The notes: generated by a model not told the origin, from the letters alone. A stretch of DNA of 64,000 nucleotides from JBGVSA01 sp049840475 (GCA_049840475.1 JASGKX010000001.1:930001-994000); one strand, 5' to 3'; shown: positions 28,517 to 38,285, counted from the stretch's first letter. Made by a program: numbers and translations.

Positions 28517-29863
28517 TCAGGCGCGCAATGAAGCGGCAGGCAACGTGGCGACGATGGTGGTCCCCGAAGGGCCCGACTGCAAGCTAAAAAAGCCGCCGAG
28601 CGTTTCGACCCGCTCGCGCATGCTCGACAGGCCAAGCCCTTCGCGCGTCGTGGCCGAAATGCGGTCGACGTCGAAGCCCTGTCCATTGTCGCTCACCGAC
28701 AGGACCAGGTTGCGATGCGCACGCAAGCTCACCTCGATGTGCGTGGCGCCTGCGTGCCGCTCTGCGTTGGTCAGCGCCTCCTGCGTCACGCGAAATAGCG
28801 CGGTCGCCACGGCGTCAGGAATGATCAGCGTCTTGGGCGCGTCGAGCTGGGTCGTCACGCCGGTACGGCGGGCGAACTCGTCGAGCACCTGCGACAAGGC
28901 GGGCACCAGCCCAAGGTCGTCGAGCATGGCGGGCCGCAACCCGTGCGAGATGCGGCGGATTTCGCGCAGCACGTCGTTGACGCCGCTGACGCCCCGTTCC
29001 AGCGGCACGTCGACACCCCCGGCTTCGCTGCGCAGACGCGAGAGTGCCGATTCGAGCATGAACTTCACCGACACCAGCCACTGGCTCACGCCGTCGTGCA
29101 GTTCACGCGCCACGCGGGCGCGTTCTTTTTCTTGCGAGGCGACAACCTGGTGCGCCAGCGCGCGCATCTTGGCTTCGGCGTCGCGCCGTTCGGTCAGGTT
29201 CACCGCGTAGCCCGCGATCGCCACCATCAGCGTGGCGAAGATCGCGATCACGACGATGATGGTCATGGTGCGGCGAATGGCGCGCGTGGCTTCTTCGTCG
29301 ATACGCATGCGCGCTTCGTCGAGGTCATTCATGTAGATGCCTGTGCCCAGCACCCAATTCCACTCCGGCACGGTCACCACGTAGCCAAGCTTGCGCTCCT
29401 GCTGCTTCATGGTCGGACGCGGCCATAGGTATTCGACGTAGCCGCCGCCGTGCGATGCAGCCTTGATGAGGTTCTGGATCACCGGCACGCCGTTCGCGTC
29501 ATGCATGTTCCACAGGTCTTGCCCGACGAGTTCTGGCTGGCGAGGGTGCATGAGGTTGCGGCCCTTGATGTCGTAGACGAAGTAGTAGCCGTCCTCGCCG
29601 AATTCCATGCGTGCCAATGTAGCCAGCGCTTCACGCGCGGCGGCTTCATCGCCCCGCTTGCGCATTGGCTCGATCGCCAGCAGGGCCAGGCTGACGTAGT
29701 GCGTGAGTTCGGCCTTGCGGGCAGACAGCAATACCGGCTCGACCACGCGTGCTTCGGCTTCGGCCAACGATTGCGCCTGGATACGCACGACCGCCGCAAT
29801 GGCGGTGATCGCCAGCAACAGCGGCAGGATGGCAAACAGCGCGAGCTTGAAACGCAGGTGCAT
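28517..29863 (-). CDS. Cache-domain sensor histidine kinase (NarX/DesK class)
   Basis: A 448-residue membrane sensor. It has a first membrane helix (7-25), a periplasmic single Cache domain (about 40-190, with DGYYFVYDIKGRNLMHP and WNWVLGTGIYMNDLDEA, typical of sCache_2), a second helix (about 197-220), a HisKA_3 dimerisation domain with phospho-His in ARELHDGVSQWLVSVKFML near residue 254, and a HATPase domain (QEALTNAERHAGA; DNGQGFDV). The start at 29863 puts the membrane helix at the N terminus. It phosphorylates the adjacent NarL-type regulator. sCache_2 domains often bind small carboxylates; the ligand here is unknown. Confidence 0.92.
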   Translation of the reverse strand: MHLRFKLALFAILPLLLAITAIAAVVRIQAQSLAEAEARVVEPVLLSARKAELTHYVSLALLAIEPMRKRGDEAAAREALATLARMEFGEDGYYFVYDIKGRNLMHPRQPELVGQDLWNMHDANGVPVIQNLIKAASHGGGYVEYLWPRPTMKQQERKLGYVVTVPEWNWVLGTGIYMNDLDEARMRIDEEATRAIRRTMTIIVVIAIFATLMVAIAGYAVNLTERRDAEAKMRALAHQVVASQEKERARVARELHDGVSQWLVSVKFMLESALSRLRSEAGGVDVPLERGVSGVNDVLREIRRISHGLRPAMLDDLGLVPALSQVLDEFARRTGVTTQLDAPKTLIIPDAVATALFRVTQEALTNAERHAGATHIEVSLRAHRNLVLSVSDNGQGFDVDRISATTREGLGLSSMRERVETLGGFFSLQSGPSGTTIVATLPAASLRA

Positions 29864-30037
29864 TGCAGAACCAACGAACGTCAACGCCGCACATGGTGCA
29901 GGGCGCGGGCCGCGGCGTGAAGTGCGGTCGGCCCGCATGTGCTCGGGCAAAGGCTGACGCCGTCAGGCAGGGGCGTCACGGAGCGATGGCATAATTGCGC
30001 GTTCCCCCGACAACAACCCGCCCCCAAAAAGACATCC

Positions 30038-30863
30038 ATGGACATCATCCTGCTGTTGAAAGCGGCCATCCTCGGCGTGGTCGAAGGCCTCACCGAATTT
30101 CTCCCCATTTCATCGACCGGCCACCTTATTCTTGCCGGCGCCCTGCTCGACTTCAACGACGATCGCGGCAAGTTGTTCGAAATCGTCATCCAGGCCGGCG
30201 CCATCATCGCTGTGATCTGGGAATACCGCGCACGACTGAGCCACGTGATGGCCGGAGCCTTTTCGGACCGCACCTCGCAACGACTAATCATGAACGTCGC
30301 CATTGCCTTCGTGCCGGCCGCCTCGCTGGGTTTTCTGTTCAGCCACGCGATCAAGGAACATCTCTTCAACGCCCCCGTGGTCGCCACGGCGTTCATCGTC
30401 GGCGCCTTGGTCATCTTCTGGGCTGAACGGCGCCAGCATGCGATCCGCGTGCAGACGGTCGAACGACATGACACCGCTGGATGCGCTCAAGGTCGGCTGT
30501 GCTCAGGTGTTTGCGCTGATCCCCGGCACTTCGCGCTCTGGGTCGACCATCATCGGCGGCCTGCTCTTTGGGCTGTCGCGCAAGGCGGCGACGGAGTTTT
30601 CGTTCTTCCTTGCCATCCCGACACTGATCCTGGCTTCGCTGTATTCGCTGTACAAAGACCGCGCGCTGCTGTCCATGAGCGATCTGGACATGTGGATCGT
30701 CGGTCTGGTGACGGCCTTCATCTCGGCCTTCATCTGCGTGCGCTGGCTGTTGCGCTATATCTCGTCGCACGACTTCACGATCTTCGCCTGGTATCGCATC
30801 GCCTTTGGCCTGATCGTACTGGCAACGTGGCAACTGGATCTGGTTCGCTGGGTCGATCACTGA
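30038..30863 (+). CDS. uppP: Undecaprenyl-diphosphatase UppP (frameshifted as sequenced)
   Basis: Integral membrane phosphatase that recycles undecaprenyl pyrophosphate for peptidoglycan and glycan synthesis. The first part has the catalytic VEGLTEFLPISSTGHLIL and runs in frame to about residue 142. The second part, in another frame, has LIPGTSRSGSTIIGGLLFGL and the C-terminal helices. Removing one base at 30458-30464 (GTCGAAC to GTCGAC) gives 274 residues, the normal length. It ends before a hairpin terminator. As read, the protein would be truncated and run on into the yqiA frame. Confidence 0.85.
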
Positions 30864-30892
30864 GCGATTCGCCAGACAAGGCACCAAGGTCC

Positions 30893-30916
30893 CCGGGGCG
30901 CGACGCGCCCCTTTTT
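30893..30916 (+). terminator. Rho-independent terminator after uppP
   Basis: GGGGCG and CGCCCC arms around a short loop, followed by five T, 30 bases after the uppP stop and 25 bases before yqiA. Confidence 0.75.
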
Positions 30917-30940
30917 CGTCAATTCGCCAGTGAATCCAAC

Positions 30941-31522
30941 ATGCTGATCTACCTTCATGGTTTCCGTTCCGGCCCGCAATCGCACAAGTCGCAATCGCTG
31001 CGGGCACGCATGACCGAGCAGGGTCTGGCCGATGCGTTCTGGGGAGAGCAACTCGCACTCATTCCCCGGGATGCCATCGCCCAGGTCTCGCGCGTGATCG
31101 AAGCCAGCACCGTCGCCCCGACACTGGTCGGCAGTTCGTTAGGCGGGCACTACGCCACCGCCCTCGCCGAGCGCTTCGACCTGAAGGCCGTGCTAGTGAA
31201 TCCAAGTGTCATATCACATGTCACGCTGGAGCCGTTTCTCGGTCGCCAGACCATGCTCTACACCGGCGACGAATTCGAAGTGCACCGCGAACATCTCGAC
31301 CAGATGCGCGAATTGGACGTCGATCGCCTCGCCGACCCGGCGCGTTACTGGCTGATGGTGGAAAAAGGTGATGAGCTGCTCGATTACCGACTGGCTGTGC
31401 AGCGCTACACCGGCGCACGGCAAACGGTGCTTGAAGGCGGCGATCACAGCTTTACCCGCTGGGACGACTACCTCGACGACATCCTGCGCTTTGCCGGGCT
31501 GCTGCCGGAGGCCCGACCATGA
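30941..31522 (+). CDS. yqiA: YqiA-like alpha/beta hydrolase (esterase)
   Basis: A 193-residue small alpha/beta hydrolase. It begins MLIYLHGFRSGPQSHKS (oxyanion region); the nucleophile elbow is VGSSLGGHYATALAE, and the catalytic His lies in EGGDHSFTRWDDY near the C terminus. This is the YqiA/UPF0227 layout. The stop overlaps the rarD start (ATGA). Physiological substrate unknown. Confidence 0.86.
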   Translation: MLIYLHGFRSGPQSHKSQSLRARMTEQGLADAFWGEQLALIPRDAIAQVSRVIEASTVAPTLVGSSLGGHYATALAERFDLKAVLVNPSVISHVTLEPFLGRQTMLYTGDEFEVHREHLDQMRELDVDRLADPARYWLMVEKGDELLDYRLAVQRYTGARQTVLEGGDHSFTRWDDYLDDILRFAGLLPEARP

Positions 31523-32404
31523 ACCACACCATCGACCGTCGCGGTGTCATCAGCTCGCTGATCGCCTTCACCATCTGGGGCCTGTCACCGCTGTTCTTCA
31601 AAGCGATGGCGCATTTCGGCGCGCTCGAAGTCGTCGCCCACCGCGTGCTCTGGTCCACACTGCTGCTGGCACCATGGATCTGGCTTCGGCAAGGGTTTGG
31701 CGAAGCCGCGCGCGTGCTGCGCGAACCACGTCTGCTGGCCTTGCTGTGCCTGACCACGCTGCTGGCGACGACGAACTGGCTGGTTTACGTGTGGGCGGTG
31801 ATGGCCGGCCACGCGGTCGAACGCGAGCCTTGGCTACTTCATCAACCCACTGCTCAACGTGGCCTTCGGCGCGATCTTCCTGCACGAACGCCTGCGGCCC
31901 GCCCAAAAAGCCGCCGTGGCATTGGCAGCAGTGGGCGTGGTCTGGCGCATCGTGGCGCTGGGTTCGCTGCCATGGGTGGCACTCACGCTCGCCGTCACCT
32001 TTGCGTTCTACGGACTGCTGCGCAAGCGCGCGCCCATCGATGCCACCAACGGTCTGTTCATCGAAACCGTGATCGCGCTGCCCGTAGCGCTGGTGTTCCT
32101 GGGCTGGTTGGCTGGCACGGGCACCCTGGTCGCAGCCCAGGTATCGCCCGCCTGGTGGCCGATGCTGCCACTGGCCGGTTTCATCACGGCGGTACCGCTG
32201 GCGCTGTTTTCCGAAGGTGCGCGGCGCCTGCCGCTATCGGTACTCGGTTTGCTGCAATACACCTCGCCGACGCTGGTGTTCCTGATCGCCGTGCTGGTCT
32301 TCCGCGAACCGTTCGGCGGTTCGCAATTGGTTAGTTTTGCCTTCATCTGGGCCGGGCTGGCACTGTTTACCTGGGACATTCGGCGTCGCCGGCCGCCGGT
32401 ATAA
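31519..32404 (+). CDS. rarD: EamA/RhaT-family transporter RarD (frameshifted as sequenced)
   Basis: Ten-helix drug/metabolite-superfamily permease. The first frame covers residues 1-102 (GVISSLIAFTIWGLSPLFFK), then a shift occurs and the conserved ASLGYFINPLLNVAFG and the rest continue in the next frame to 32404. Removing one base at 31816-31822 (GTCGAAC to GTCGAC, or the adjacent C) gives 294 residues, the standard RarD length. Known relatives are annotated as chloramphenicol-sensitive protein; the natural substrate is unclear. Confidence 0.83.
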
Positions 32405-32476
32405 TGGCCGGCTCTCCCCGCGCCGACGGCTTGCCGCCAGCGCGTGCTGTGCACTGATAACGAAAGTCTCTCCCAC

Positions 32477-34478
32477 ATGAATGTGCTGTTCGAAGAGGAC
32501 GGGTCGTTCAAGACCGGCACCGTCCTTGCAGACAATGACAGCTCTTTGCAGGTCGAAACAGCGACCGGCAAGCGCGTCAAACTGAAGTCCACCAACGTGC
32601 TGCTGCGCTTTACCGCCCCGGCCGCAGGCGAGCTGCTGCCCCGCGCGGAAGCCGAAGCGGCCGGGCTGGAAACCGAATTCCTGTGGGAGATGTGTGGCGA
32701 CGACGAATTCGCCTTCGCCGATTTCGCAGCCGATTACTACGGCCACACGCCGAACGCAGTCGAAGCCACCGCGATTCTCGTCGGCCTGTTTGGCTCGCCG
32801 GTGTACTTCCACCGCAAAGGACGCGGACGCTTCCGCAAGGCTCCGGCGGATATCCTCAAGGCCGCACTGGCCGGTCAGGAGAAAAAACGCCTGCAACAAG
32901 AGGCCGTTCGACCGCATGAAGACGGAACTCATCGCAGGCCAGTTGCCGGCTGAGTTCGGCGCCATCGTGCCGCAATTGCTCTACAAGCCGGACCGCAACC
33001 GGCTCGAAGCCAAGGCACTGGAAGCCGCATGCGCCGAAACCGGCCAGACGCCGGCCAAGCTGCTGCTGAAGGCAGGCGCCATCAAGTCGAGTTACGACTA
33101 TCTGTACGGGCGCTTTCTGTTTGAGCAGTTTCCGGACGGCACTGACTTCCCGGCTGTCGAGCTGCCCAGCTCGCCCGACGATCTGCCCGTGGCGGACGTA
33201 CAAGCGTTTTCCATCGACGACGCCACTACCACCGAAATCGACGACGCGCTGTCGATCACACCGCGCGCTGAAGGCGGCTGGCGCATCGGTATTCACATCG
33301 CGGCACCCGCGCTGGGCATCACGCGCGGCACGCCGCTCGACGCCATCGCCCGCCAACGCTTGTCAACTGTCTATATGCCGGGCAACAAGCTGACAATGTT
33401 GCCGGACGCGGTGGTCGACACCTTCACGCTGGGGGAAGGCCAGGCACGCCCCGCCCTGTCGATGTACATCGACGTGAATCGTGACTACACCACGGGCGCT
33501 GTCGAGTCGCGCGTGGAGCGCGTGCCAGTGGTTGCCAACCTGCGCCACCACGACATCGAGCCGATGTTCAACGAGAACACCATCGGCGAAGACGGCCCCG
33601 ACTACCCCTGGAAGCACGAGCTGACGCTGCTATGGGAATTCGCCTGCGTGCTGGAAGCCGGCCGTGGCAAGCCGTCGGCCAACCAGAACACGCACGACTA
33701 CAACTTCTACGTCGATTGGGATGTAGACACACAGGACGGCCCGGGCAACGTGCGCATTGAGCGCCGCAAGCGCGGCTCGCCGCTGGACAAGCTGGTCAGC
33801 GAGCTGATGATCCTCGCCAACAGCACTTGGGGTAAGCAGCTCAGTGAAGCGGGCTACCCGGCCATCTACCGCGCCCAGGCGCAGGGCCGTGTGCGTATGA
33901 CGACCTCGGCGGCCCCGCATGAAGGCCTCGGTGTGGATTGCTATGCATGGTCCACCAGCCCGCTGCGCCGCTACGTCGATCTGGCCAACCAGTGGCAGCT
34001 CATCGCCTGGGCGCGCGGCGAACCCGCGCCGTTCCCGAAGGGGTCGGTCGACCTGGCGGCAGCCATGAACGATTTCGACCTGACCTATACCGCTTACGCC
34101 GACTTCCAGCGCGGCATGGAACGCTACTGGTGCCTGCGCTGGCTACGTCAGCAGGGCGTGAAGGAAGTCTCCGCCCGCGTGGTGCGCGAGAACATCGTCC
34201 GGCTCGAAGACGTGCCGTACATCTTCAAGGTGCACTCACTGTCGAACGTGCATCCGGGTACGCGTGTGCAATTGTCGATCGAGTCGTACGACATGATGGC
34301 CGCCGAGCTGCGCTGCAAATTCGTTGCCATCCTGCCGCCGCTGGACAGCGCCGAGGCTGTCGAAGAAATCGACGAGGCCGACCTGGTGCTACCGCCAGAC
34401 CCCGCCGATGCGGCTCCGGCCGACCAGCCGGAGCCGGCCGGGACGAGCGGCGAGGGAGCGCCGGCCACCGCGTCGTAG
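32477..34478 (+). CDS. RNase II-family 3'-5' exoribonuclease (frameshifted as sequenced)
   Basis: Repaired length 666 residues. The N-terminal domain (1-140, MNVLFEEDGSFKTGTVLADN) is followed by the RNB catalytic domain with the Asp cluster in FSIDDATTTEIDDALS, then STVYMPGNKLTMLP, YAWSTSPLRRYVDLANQWQL and a C-terminal S1-like part. The frame breaks at residue 143-144: removing one base at 32906-32912 (GTTCGAC to GTCGAC) gives LQQEAVDRMKTELIAGQ. It degrades mRNA in the cytoplasm. The acidic, Pro/Ala-rich tail lies outside the fold. Confidence 0.85.
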
Positions 34479-34479
34479 A

Positions 34480-35409
34480 ATGCCCGCCATGTCCGCCGCC
34501 CTGCCACCTTCCGCCACCAGCACGATCAAGCCGGTTCGCCACTGGTGGATGCTGCACGCGCTGGGCATCGGTGCGGCGGCATCGGCGGTGATCCACATCA
34601 TGCTGGGTGCGCTGCACTTCCGCGTGCCGGAGATCACCCTCAACCGCCAGCAGGATCGCGGGCTGGAAATCGTGCTGGTCAACGCCAAGCACGCCGAAGC
34701 CCCGAAAGACGCGCAGGCGCTGGCGCAGGCCAACCTCAACGGTGGTGGCACGGTTGACCAGAAGGTACGCACCACGTCGCCGCTGCCGCCCGAAAACGCC
34801 GACCGCGCAGGCGATGCATTGGTTGAAGCACGTCGCCGCCAGCAACAGCTCGAAACCCTGCAGAAGCAGTTGATGACGCAGGCCAAGGGCAAGACCGCCG
34901 TAGCGGCCGCGCCCGAGACGCCGGCCACGCCGCAGCCAGACGCTGTGCAGCCGCCAACACCAAACCTCAACGGCATCGACTTCAAGGAACAAGCGCGCGC
35001 CATCGCCCGGCAGGAGGCGATCGTCGACCGCCTGCAGCAGGCCTACGCGCAACGTCCGCGCAAGACCTTCATTGGCGCACGGACGCAGGAATATCGCTTC
35101 GCGCAGTACATCGAAGAGTGGCGCTCGCGCATCCAGCGCATCGGCACGCTGAACTACCCGGTGAGCAAAAAGGGCGACCGCCTGTACGGCAACCTGCTGG
35201 TAACGGTTGAAATCAAATCCGACGGCACCGTACAGAGCGCGACTGTCGCGCGCAGTTCAGGCAAGAAAGAACTCGATGAGAGCGCGCTGCGCATCATCCA
35301 GCTCGCCTCGCCCTTCGCCGCCTTCCCGCCCGATATCCGCAAAGACACCGACATCCTCGTCATCAGCCGCACGTGGTCCTTCGCGCGCGACACGCTGGCG
35401 ACGGAATAG
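34480..35409 (+). CDS. TonB-like energy transducer family protein
   Basis: A 309-residue protein with a basic N terminus, one membrane helix (about 26-45), a long Gln/Ala/Pro-rich periplasmic linker (about 60-190) and a TonB C-terminal domain (LYGNLLVTVEIKSDGTVQSA, SSGKKELDESALRIIQLASP, near 235-285). The layout suits a TonB paralogue linking the proton motive force to an outer-membrane partner. No exbBD or receptor gene is nearby. It starts one base after the exoribonuclease stop, a common pairing in this bacterial group. Confidence 0.8.
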   Translation: MPAMSAALPPSATSTIKPVRHWWMLHALGIGAAASAVIHIMLGALHFRVPEITLNRQQDRGLEIVLVNAKHAEAPKDAQALAQANLNGGGTVDQKVRTTSPLPPENADRAGDALVEARRRQQQLETLQKQLMTQAKGKTAVAAAPETPATPQPDAVQPPTPNLNGIDFKEQARAIARQEAIVDRLQQAYAQRPRKTFIGARTQEYRFAQYIEEWRSRIQRIGTLNYPVSKKGDRLYGNLLVTVEIKSDGTVQSATVARSSGKKELDESALRIIQLASPFAAFPPDIRKDTDILVISRTWSFARDTLATE

Positions 35410-35503
35410 CGCCTTATGCGCCGGGTCTCCGGCACTGACAGCGCAGCCCCCGATGGCGACACCGGCGGGTCAATCGATCAAACACCTGCAGCGCACTGAC
35501 ACC

Positions 35504-35998
35504 ATGACCACCATCCGCCCGTACCAGGAATCCGACTGGCCCGCACTGTGGCCGATGCTGCAGGCGACCTTCGCCGCTGGCGACACTTACACTTTCGCCC
35601 CCGACAGCACAGAGAACGATATCCACAAGGCGTGGATCGAACTGCCCCGCTCGACTTTTGTCGCGTGCGACGACGACGGCATGCTGCTCGGCACGTACTA
35701 CATCAAGCCTAACCAGGCGACGCTGGGCGATCACGTCTGCAACTGCGGCTATGTGGTGTCGGCGCATGCGCGTGGGCGCGGCGTGGCACCGCAGATGTGC
35801 GAGCACTCGCAAGCGCAGGCGACGGCGATGGGCTTTCGCGCGATGCAGTTCAACTTCGTCGTGGCGACCAACGAAGTCGCCGTGAAGTTGTGGCAGAAGA
35901 TGGGGTTTGAGATCGTCGGGCGCCTACCCGCCGCGTATCGGCACCAGCGCCTCGGCTACGTCGACGCGCTGGTAATGTTCAAGACGCTGGTGGGTTGA
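35504..35998 (+). CDS. GNAT-family N-acetyltransferase
   Basis: A 164-residue GCN5-type acetyltransferase beginning MTTIRPYQESDWPALWPML. The acetyl-CoA binding motif A is CGYVVSAHARGRGVAPQMCE (R/Q-x-x-G-x-A like), and motif B follows in FNFVVATNEVAVKLWQKMGF. The fold is complete. The substrate cannot be inferred. The open frame extends upstream to 35207 through the TonB-like gene, but homology starts at 35504. Confidence 0.88.
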   Translation: MTTIRPYQESDWPALWPMLQATFAAGDTYTFAPDSTENDIHKAWIELPRSTFVACDDDGMLLGTYYIKPNQATLGDHVCNCGYVVSAHARGRGVAPQMCEHSQAQATAMGFRAMQFNFVVATNEVAVKLWQKMGFEIVGRLPAAYRHQRLGYVDALVMFKTLVG

Positions 35999-36002
35999 AT
36001 CG

Positions 36003-36908
36003 TCAGCCGGCGAATTCAGCGTCGGCCAGTCCGCGCACGCCCGGCGCGAACAGCAGCGTGCGACCGGCTTCGGGGTCGTCCGGGTTGTCGCGGAACGCGG
36101 TGGTCACCAGCAGCGAGCCCAGATCGGCGCCACCAAAACACGGCATGGTCGGCGTCCTGATCGGCAGTCGCACGGTGCGGTCGAGCTTGCCGGCTGGAGT
36201 GAAGCGCAACAATGCGCCGCCGTCGATGGCGCTGATCCAGTAGCAGCCATCGGCATCCACCGAAGCGCCATCCGGACGACCAATGTGCTGGTTCATATCG
36301 ACAAACAGGCGACGATTGCTTGGCGTGCCGCTGTCGATGTCGTAGTCGAAGGCCCAGATCAGGCGCACGTTCGCGCCGGTGTCCGAGCAGTACATCGTGC
36401 GGCCATCCGGACTGAAGGCGATGCCATTGGCGACATACAGCCCGTCGATGCCGGAACGGTGCACTTGGCCGTCCGGGTCTACGCGCAGCAGTTCTCCCGC
36501 AGGTTGGCGCTCGGCCGCGGTGTGCAGGGTGCTGGTCCAGAAACGGCCCTGGCGGTCGCAGCGGCCATCGTTGTAGCGCATGGGCGAGATCGGCAATGGG
36601 TATTGCGCGAACAGCGCCGTGGTGAGTTGGCCATTGGCGCCCAGATCAACCTTGAAGATTGCCGTTTCGCATGCGGCAATGAGCGCTTTGGGCGCGGCGC
36701 ACAGGGCGATACAGCCAAAGCTCTGCGGCGTGGCCCAACTCTGCAAGGCACCGTCGGACGGTGTGTAACGATGCAGCATGCGGCCCGGAATATCCACCCA
36801 GTAGAAGCACTGCTCGCGCACCGACCAGACAGGGCTTTCTCCGGTCTTGCAGCGCAATGGCGGCAGGATGACGGCGGAAGCGGGAACGGTGATGTCTTGC
36901 GAGCTCAT
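36003..36908 (-). CDS. SMP-30/gluconolactonase-family protein
   Basis: A six-bladed beta-propeller of 301 residues, probably a sugar lactonase. It has GESPVWSVREQCFYWVDIPG with the first metal-binding Glu, NDGRCDRQGRFWTSTL, NGIAFSPDGRTMYCSDTG with the catalytic region, and GRPDGASVDADGCYW with the metal-binding Asp. The start at 36908 (MSSQDITVPASA) avoids a basic, unrelated extension to 36989. It stands alone on the minus strand. Confidence 0.88.
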   Translation of the reverse strand: MSSQDITVPASAVILPPLRCKTGESPVWSVREQCFYWVDIPGRMLHRYTPSDGALQSWATPQSFGCIALCAAPKALIAACETAIFKVDLGANGQLTTALFAQYPLPISPMRYNDGRCDRQGRFWTSTLHTAAERQPAGELLRVDPDGQVHRSGIDGLYVANGIAFSPDGRTMYCSDTGANVRLIWAFDYDIDSGTPSNRRLFVDMNQHIGRPDGASVDADGCYWISAIDGGALLRFTPAGKLDRTVRLPIRTPTMPCFGGADLGSLLVTTAFRDNPDDPEAGRTLLFAPGVRGLADAEFAG

Positions 36909-37053
36909 GGGTGGTCTCCTTGTCGTGATGCGGGCCGGGGCGTGGCCCATCCGCAAGGATACTCGCAACCGGCGCTGCGGCTCTGGCACGTGTGCGGGCG
37001 CGCATCATGCGGGGCGCGGTATCATCACGCCTTGTTCTGATCCGTACCCCGCC

Positions 37054-37476
37054 ATGCCCGGCCTGACGCCCGATACGCCACTACCGACCGACATCACGCT
37101 GCATCAGCGTTCGCGCGTGCTCGAACTGCACTTTGAAGATGGCGTAGAGGCGCGCCTGCCGTTTGAATTCCTGCGTGTGTATTCGCCGTCCGCCGAAGTG
37201 CGCGGCCACGGCGTCGGTCAGGAAGTGCTGCAGACGGGCAAGCGCGAGGTGACCGTTACTGGCATCGAGCCGGTCGGCAACTACGCCGTCAAGCTGACCT
37301 TCTCGGACGGCCACGACTCAGGCATCTATTCGTGGGACTACCTGCACCTGCTCGCGCGCCAGCATGAGGCGCTGTGGGCGGAATACCTGCGCCGGCTGGA
37401 AGAGGCCGGTGGCAGCCGCGAGCCCGGTGCTGCACCCATCGGCGGGCACACCCATCATCACGGCTGCAAACACTAA
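37054..37476 (+). CDS. DUF971 protein (gamma-butyrobetaine hydroxylase-like N domain)
   Basis: A 140-residue protein with the DUF971 fold (ITLHQRSRVLELHFEDG, LPFEFLRVYSPSAEVRGHG, SDGHDSGIYSWDYLHLL). The C terminus is His/Cys-rich (GGHTHHHGCKH), suggesting metal binding. It lies 21 bases before ubiE, the usual Burkholderiales pairing, and probably forms one transcript with it. In other bacteria such proteins have been linked to iron-sulfur cluster carriers; the role here is unproved. Confidence 0.88.
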   Translation: MPGLTPDTPLPTDITLHQRSRVLELHFEDGVEARLPFEFLRVYSPSAEVRGHGVGQEVLQTGKREVTVTGIEPVGNYAVKLTFSDGHDSGIYSWDYLHLLARQHEALWAEYLRRLEEAGGSREPGAAPIGGHTHHHGCKH

Positions 37477-37497
37477 ACACCCGAACGAGACCACTCC

Positions 37498-38232
37498 ATG
37501 AACGACAAGACCCACTTCGGCTTCGAGACCGTTGACGAAAAAGACAAAGCGCGCCGTGTGGCCGGGGTGTTCTCCTCGGTGGCGAACAAGTACGACATCA
37601 TGAATGACCTCATGTCGGGCGGCATGCACCGGCTGTGGAAGGCATTCACGATCCAGATCGCCAACGTGAAGCGCGGCGAAAAAGTGTTGGACGTAGCGGG
37701 CGGCACGGCGGATCTATCGCTGGCTTTTGCCAAGCGCGTAGGCAATACCGGCCAGGTGTGGCTCACCGACATCAACCACGCGATGTTGTCAGTCGGGCGC
37801 GATCGCGTTGTCGACAAAGGTCATCTGCTGCCGGTCGCGCAATGCGATGCCGAAAAGCTGCCATTCCCCGACAACCACTTCGATCTGGTCACCGTCGCAT
37901 TCGGCCTGCGCAACATGACGCACAAGGACGCCGCGCTGGCCGAAATGCACCGCGTGCTCAAACCCGGCGGCCGCCTGCTGGTGCTGGAGTTCTCGCGCAT
38001 CTGGAAACCGCTGGCGCCCGCCTACGACCTGTACTCGTTCAAGGTCCTGCCATGGCTCGGCCAGAAGGTGGCCAACGATTCTGCGAGCTATCAGTATTTG
38101 GCAGAGTCGATCCGCATGCACCCGGACCAGGAAACGCTGCGGCAGATGATGGAAACGGCAGGCTTCGAACGCACGGAGTACTTCAACCTTGCGGTCGGCG
38201 CAGTGGCGCTGCATCGCGGGTACAAGCTCTAA
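37498..38232 (+). CDS. ubiE: Ubiquinone/menaquinone biosynthesis C-methyltransferase UbiE
   Basis: SAM-dependent C-methyltransferase of 244 residues in ubiquinone synthesis. Signatures are YDIMNDLMSGGMHRLWK, the SAM site VLDVAGGTADLSLAFAKRVG, and DLVTVAFGLRNMTHKDAAL; the C terminus VGAVALHRGYKL is typical. Length matches the family. It is preceded by DUF971. Tim44-like and ubiJ genes follow later on the same strand, after an insert of three genes. Confidence 0.97.
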   Translation: MNDKTHFGFETVDEKDKARRVAGVFSSVANKYDIMNDLMSGGMHRLWKAFTIQIANVKRGEKVLDVAGGTADLSLAFAKRVGNTGQVWLTDINHAMLSVGRDRVVDKGHLLPVAQCDAEKLPFPDNHFDLVTVAFGLRNMTHKDAALAEMHRVLKPGGRLLVLEFSRIWKPLAPAYDLYSFKVLPWLGQKVANDSASYQYLAESIRMHPDQETLRQMMETAGFERTEYFNLAVGAVALHRGYKL

Positions 38233-38246
38233 TCAACCCACCAGCC

Positions 38247-38285
38247 AGGGAATTTAGCGCCGACGTTCGGACGAGAGAATTCCCT
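38247..38285. repeat. Nested inverted repeat between convergent ubiE and DUF4124 genes
   Basis: AGGGAATT at 38247-38254 and AATTCCCT at 38278-38285 form an 8-bp perfect outer arm; CCGA/TCGG at 38260-38270 form an inner hairpin. It lies between two convergent stops and might work as a terminator, although no T tract follows. Confidence 0.4.

Noticed and set aside
29939..31522. A single 527-codon frame that seems to fuse UppP and YqiA
   Set aside because: The second half of UppP lies in another frame. The fusion arises only from the one-base break at 30458-30464.
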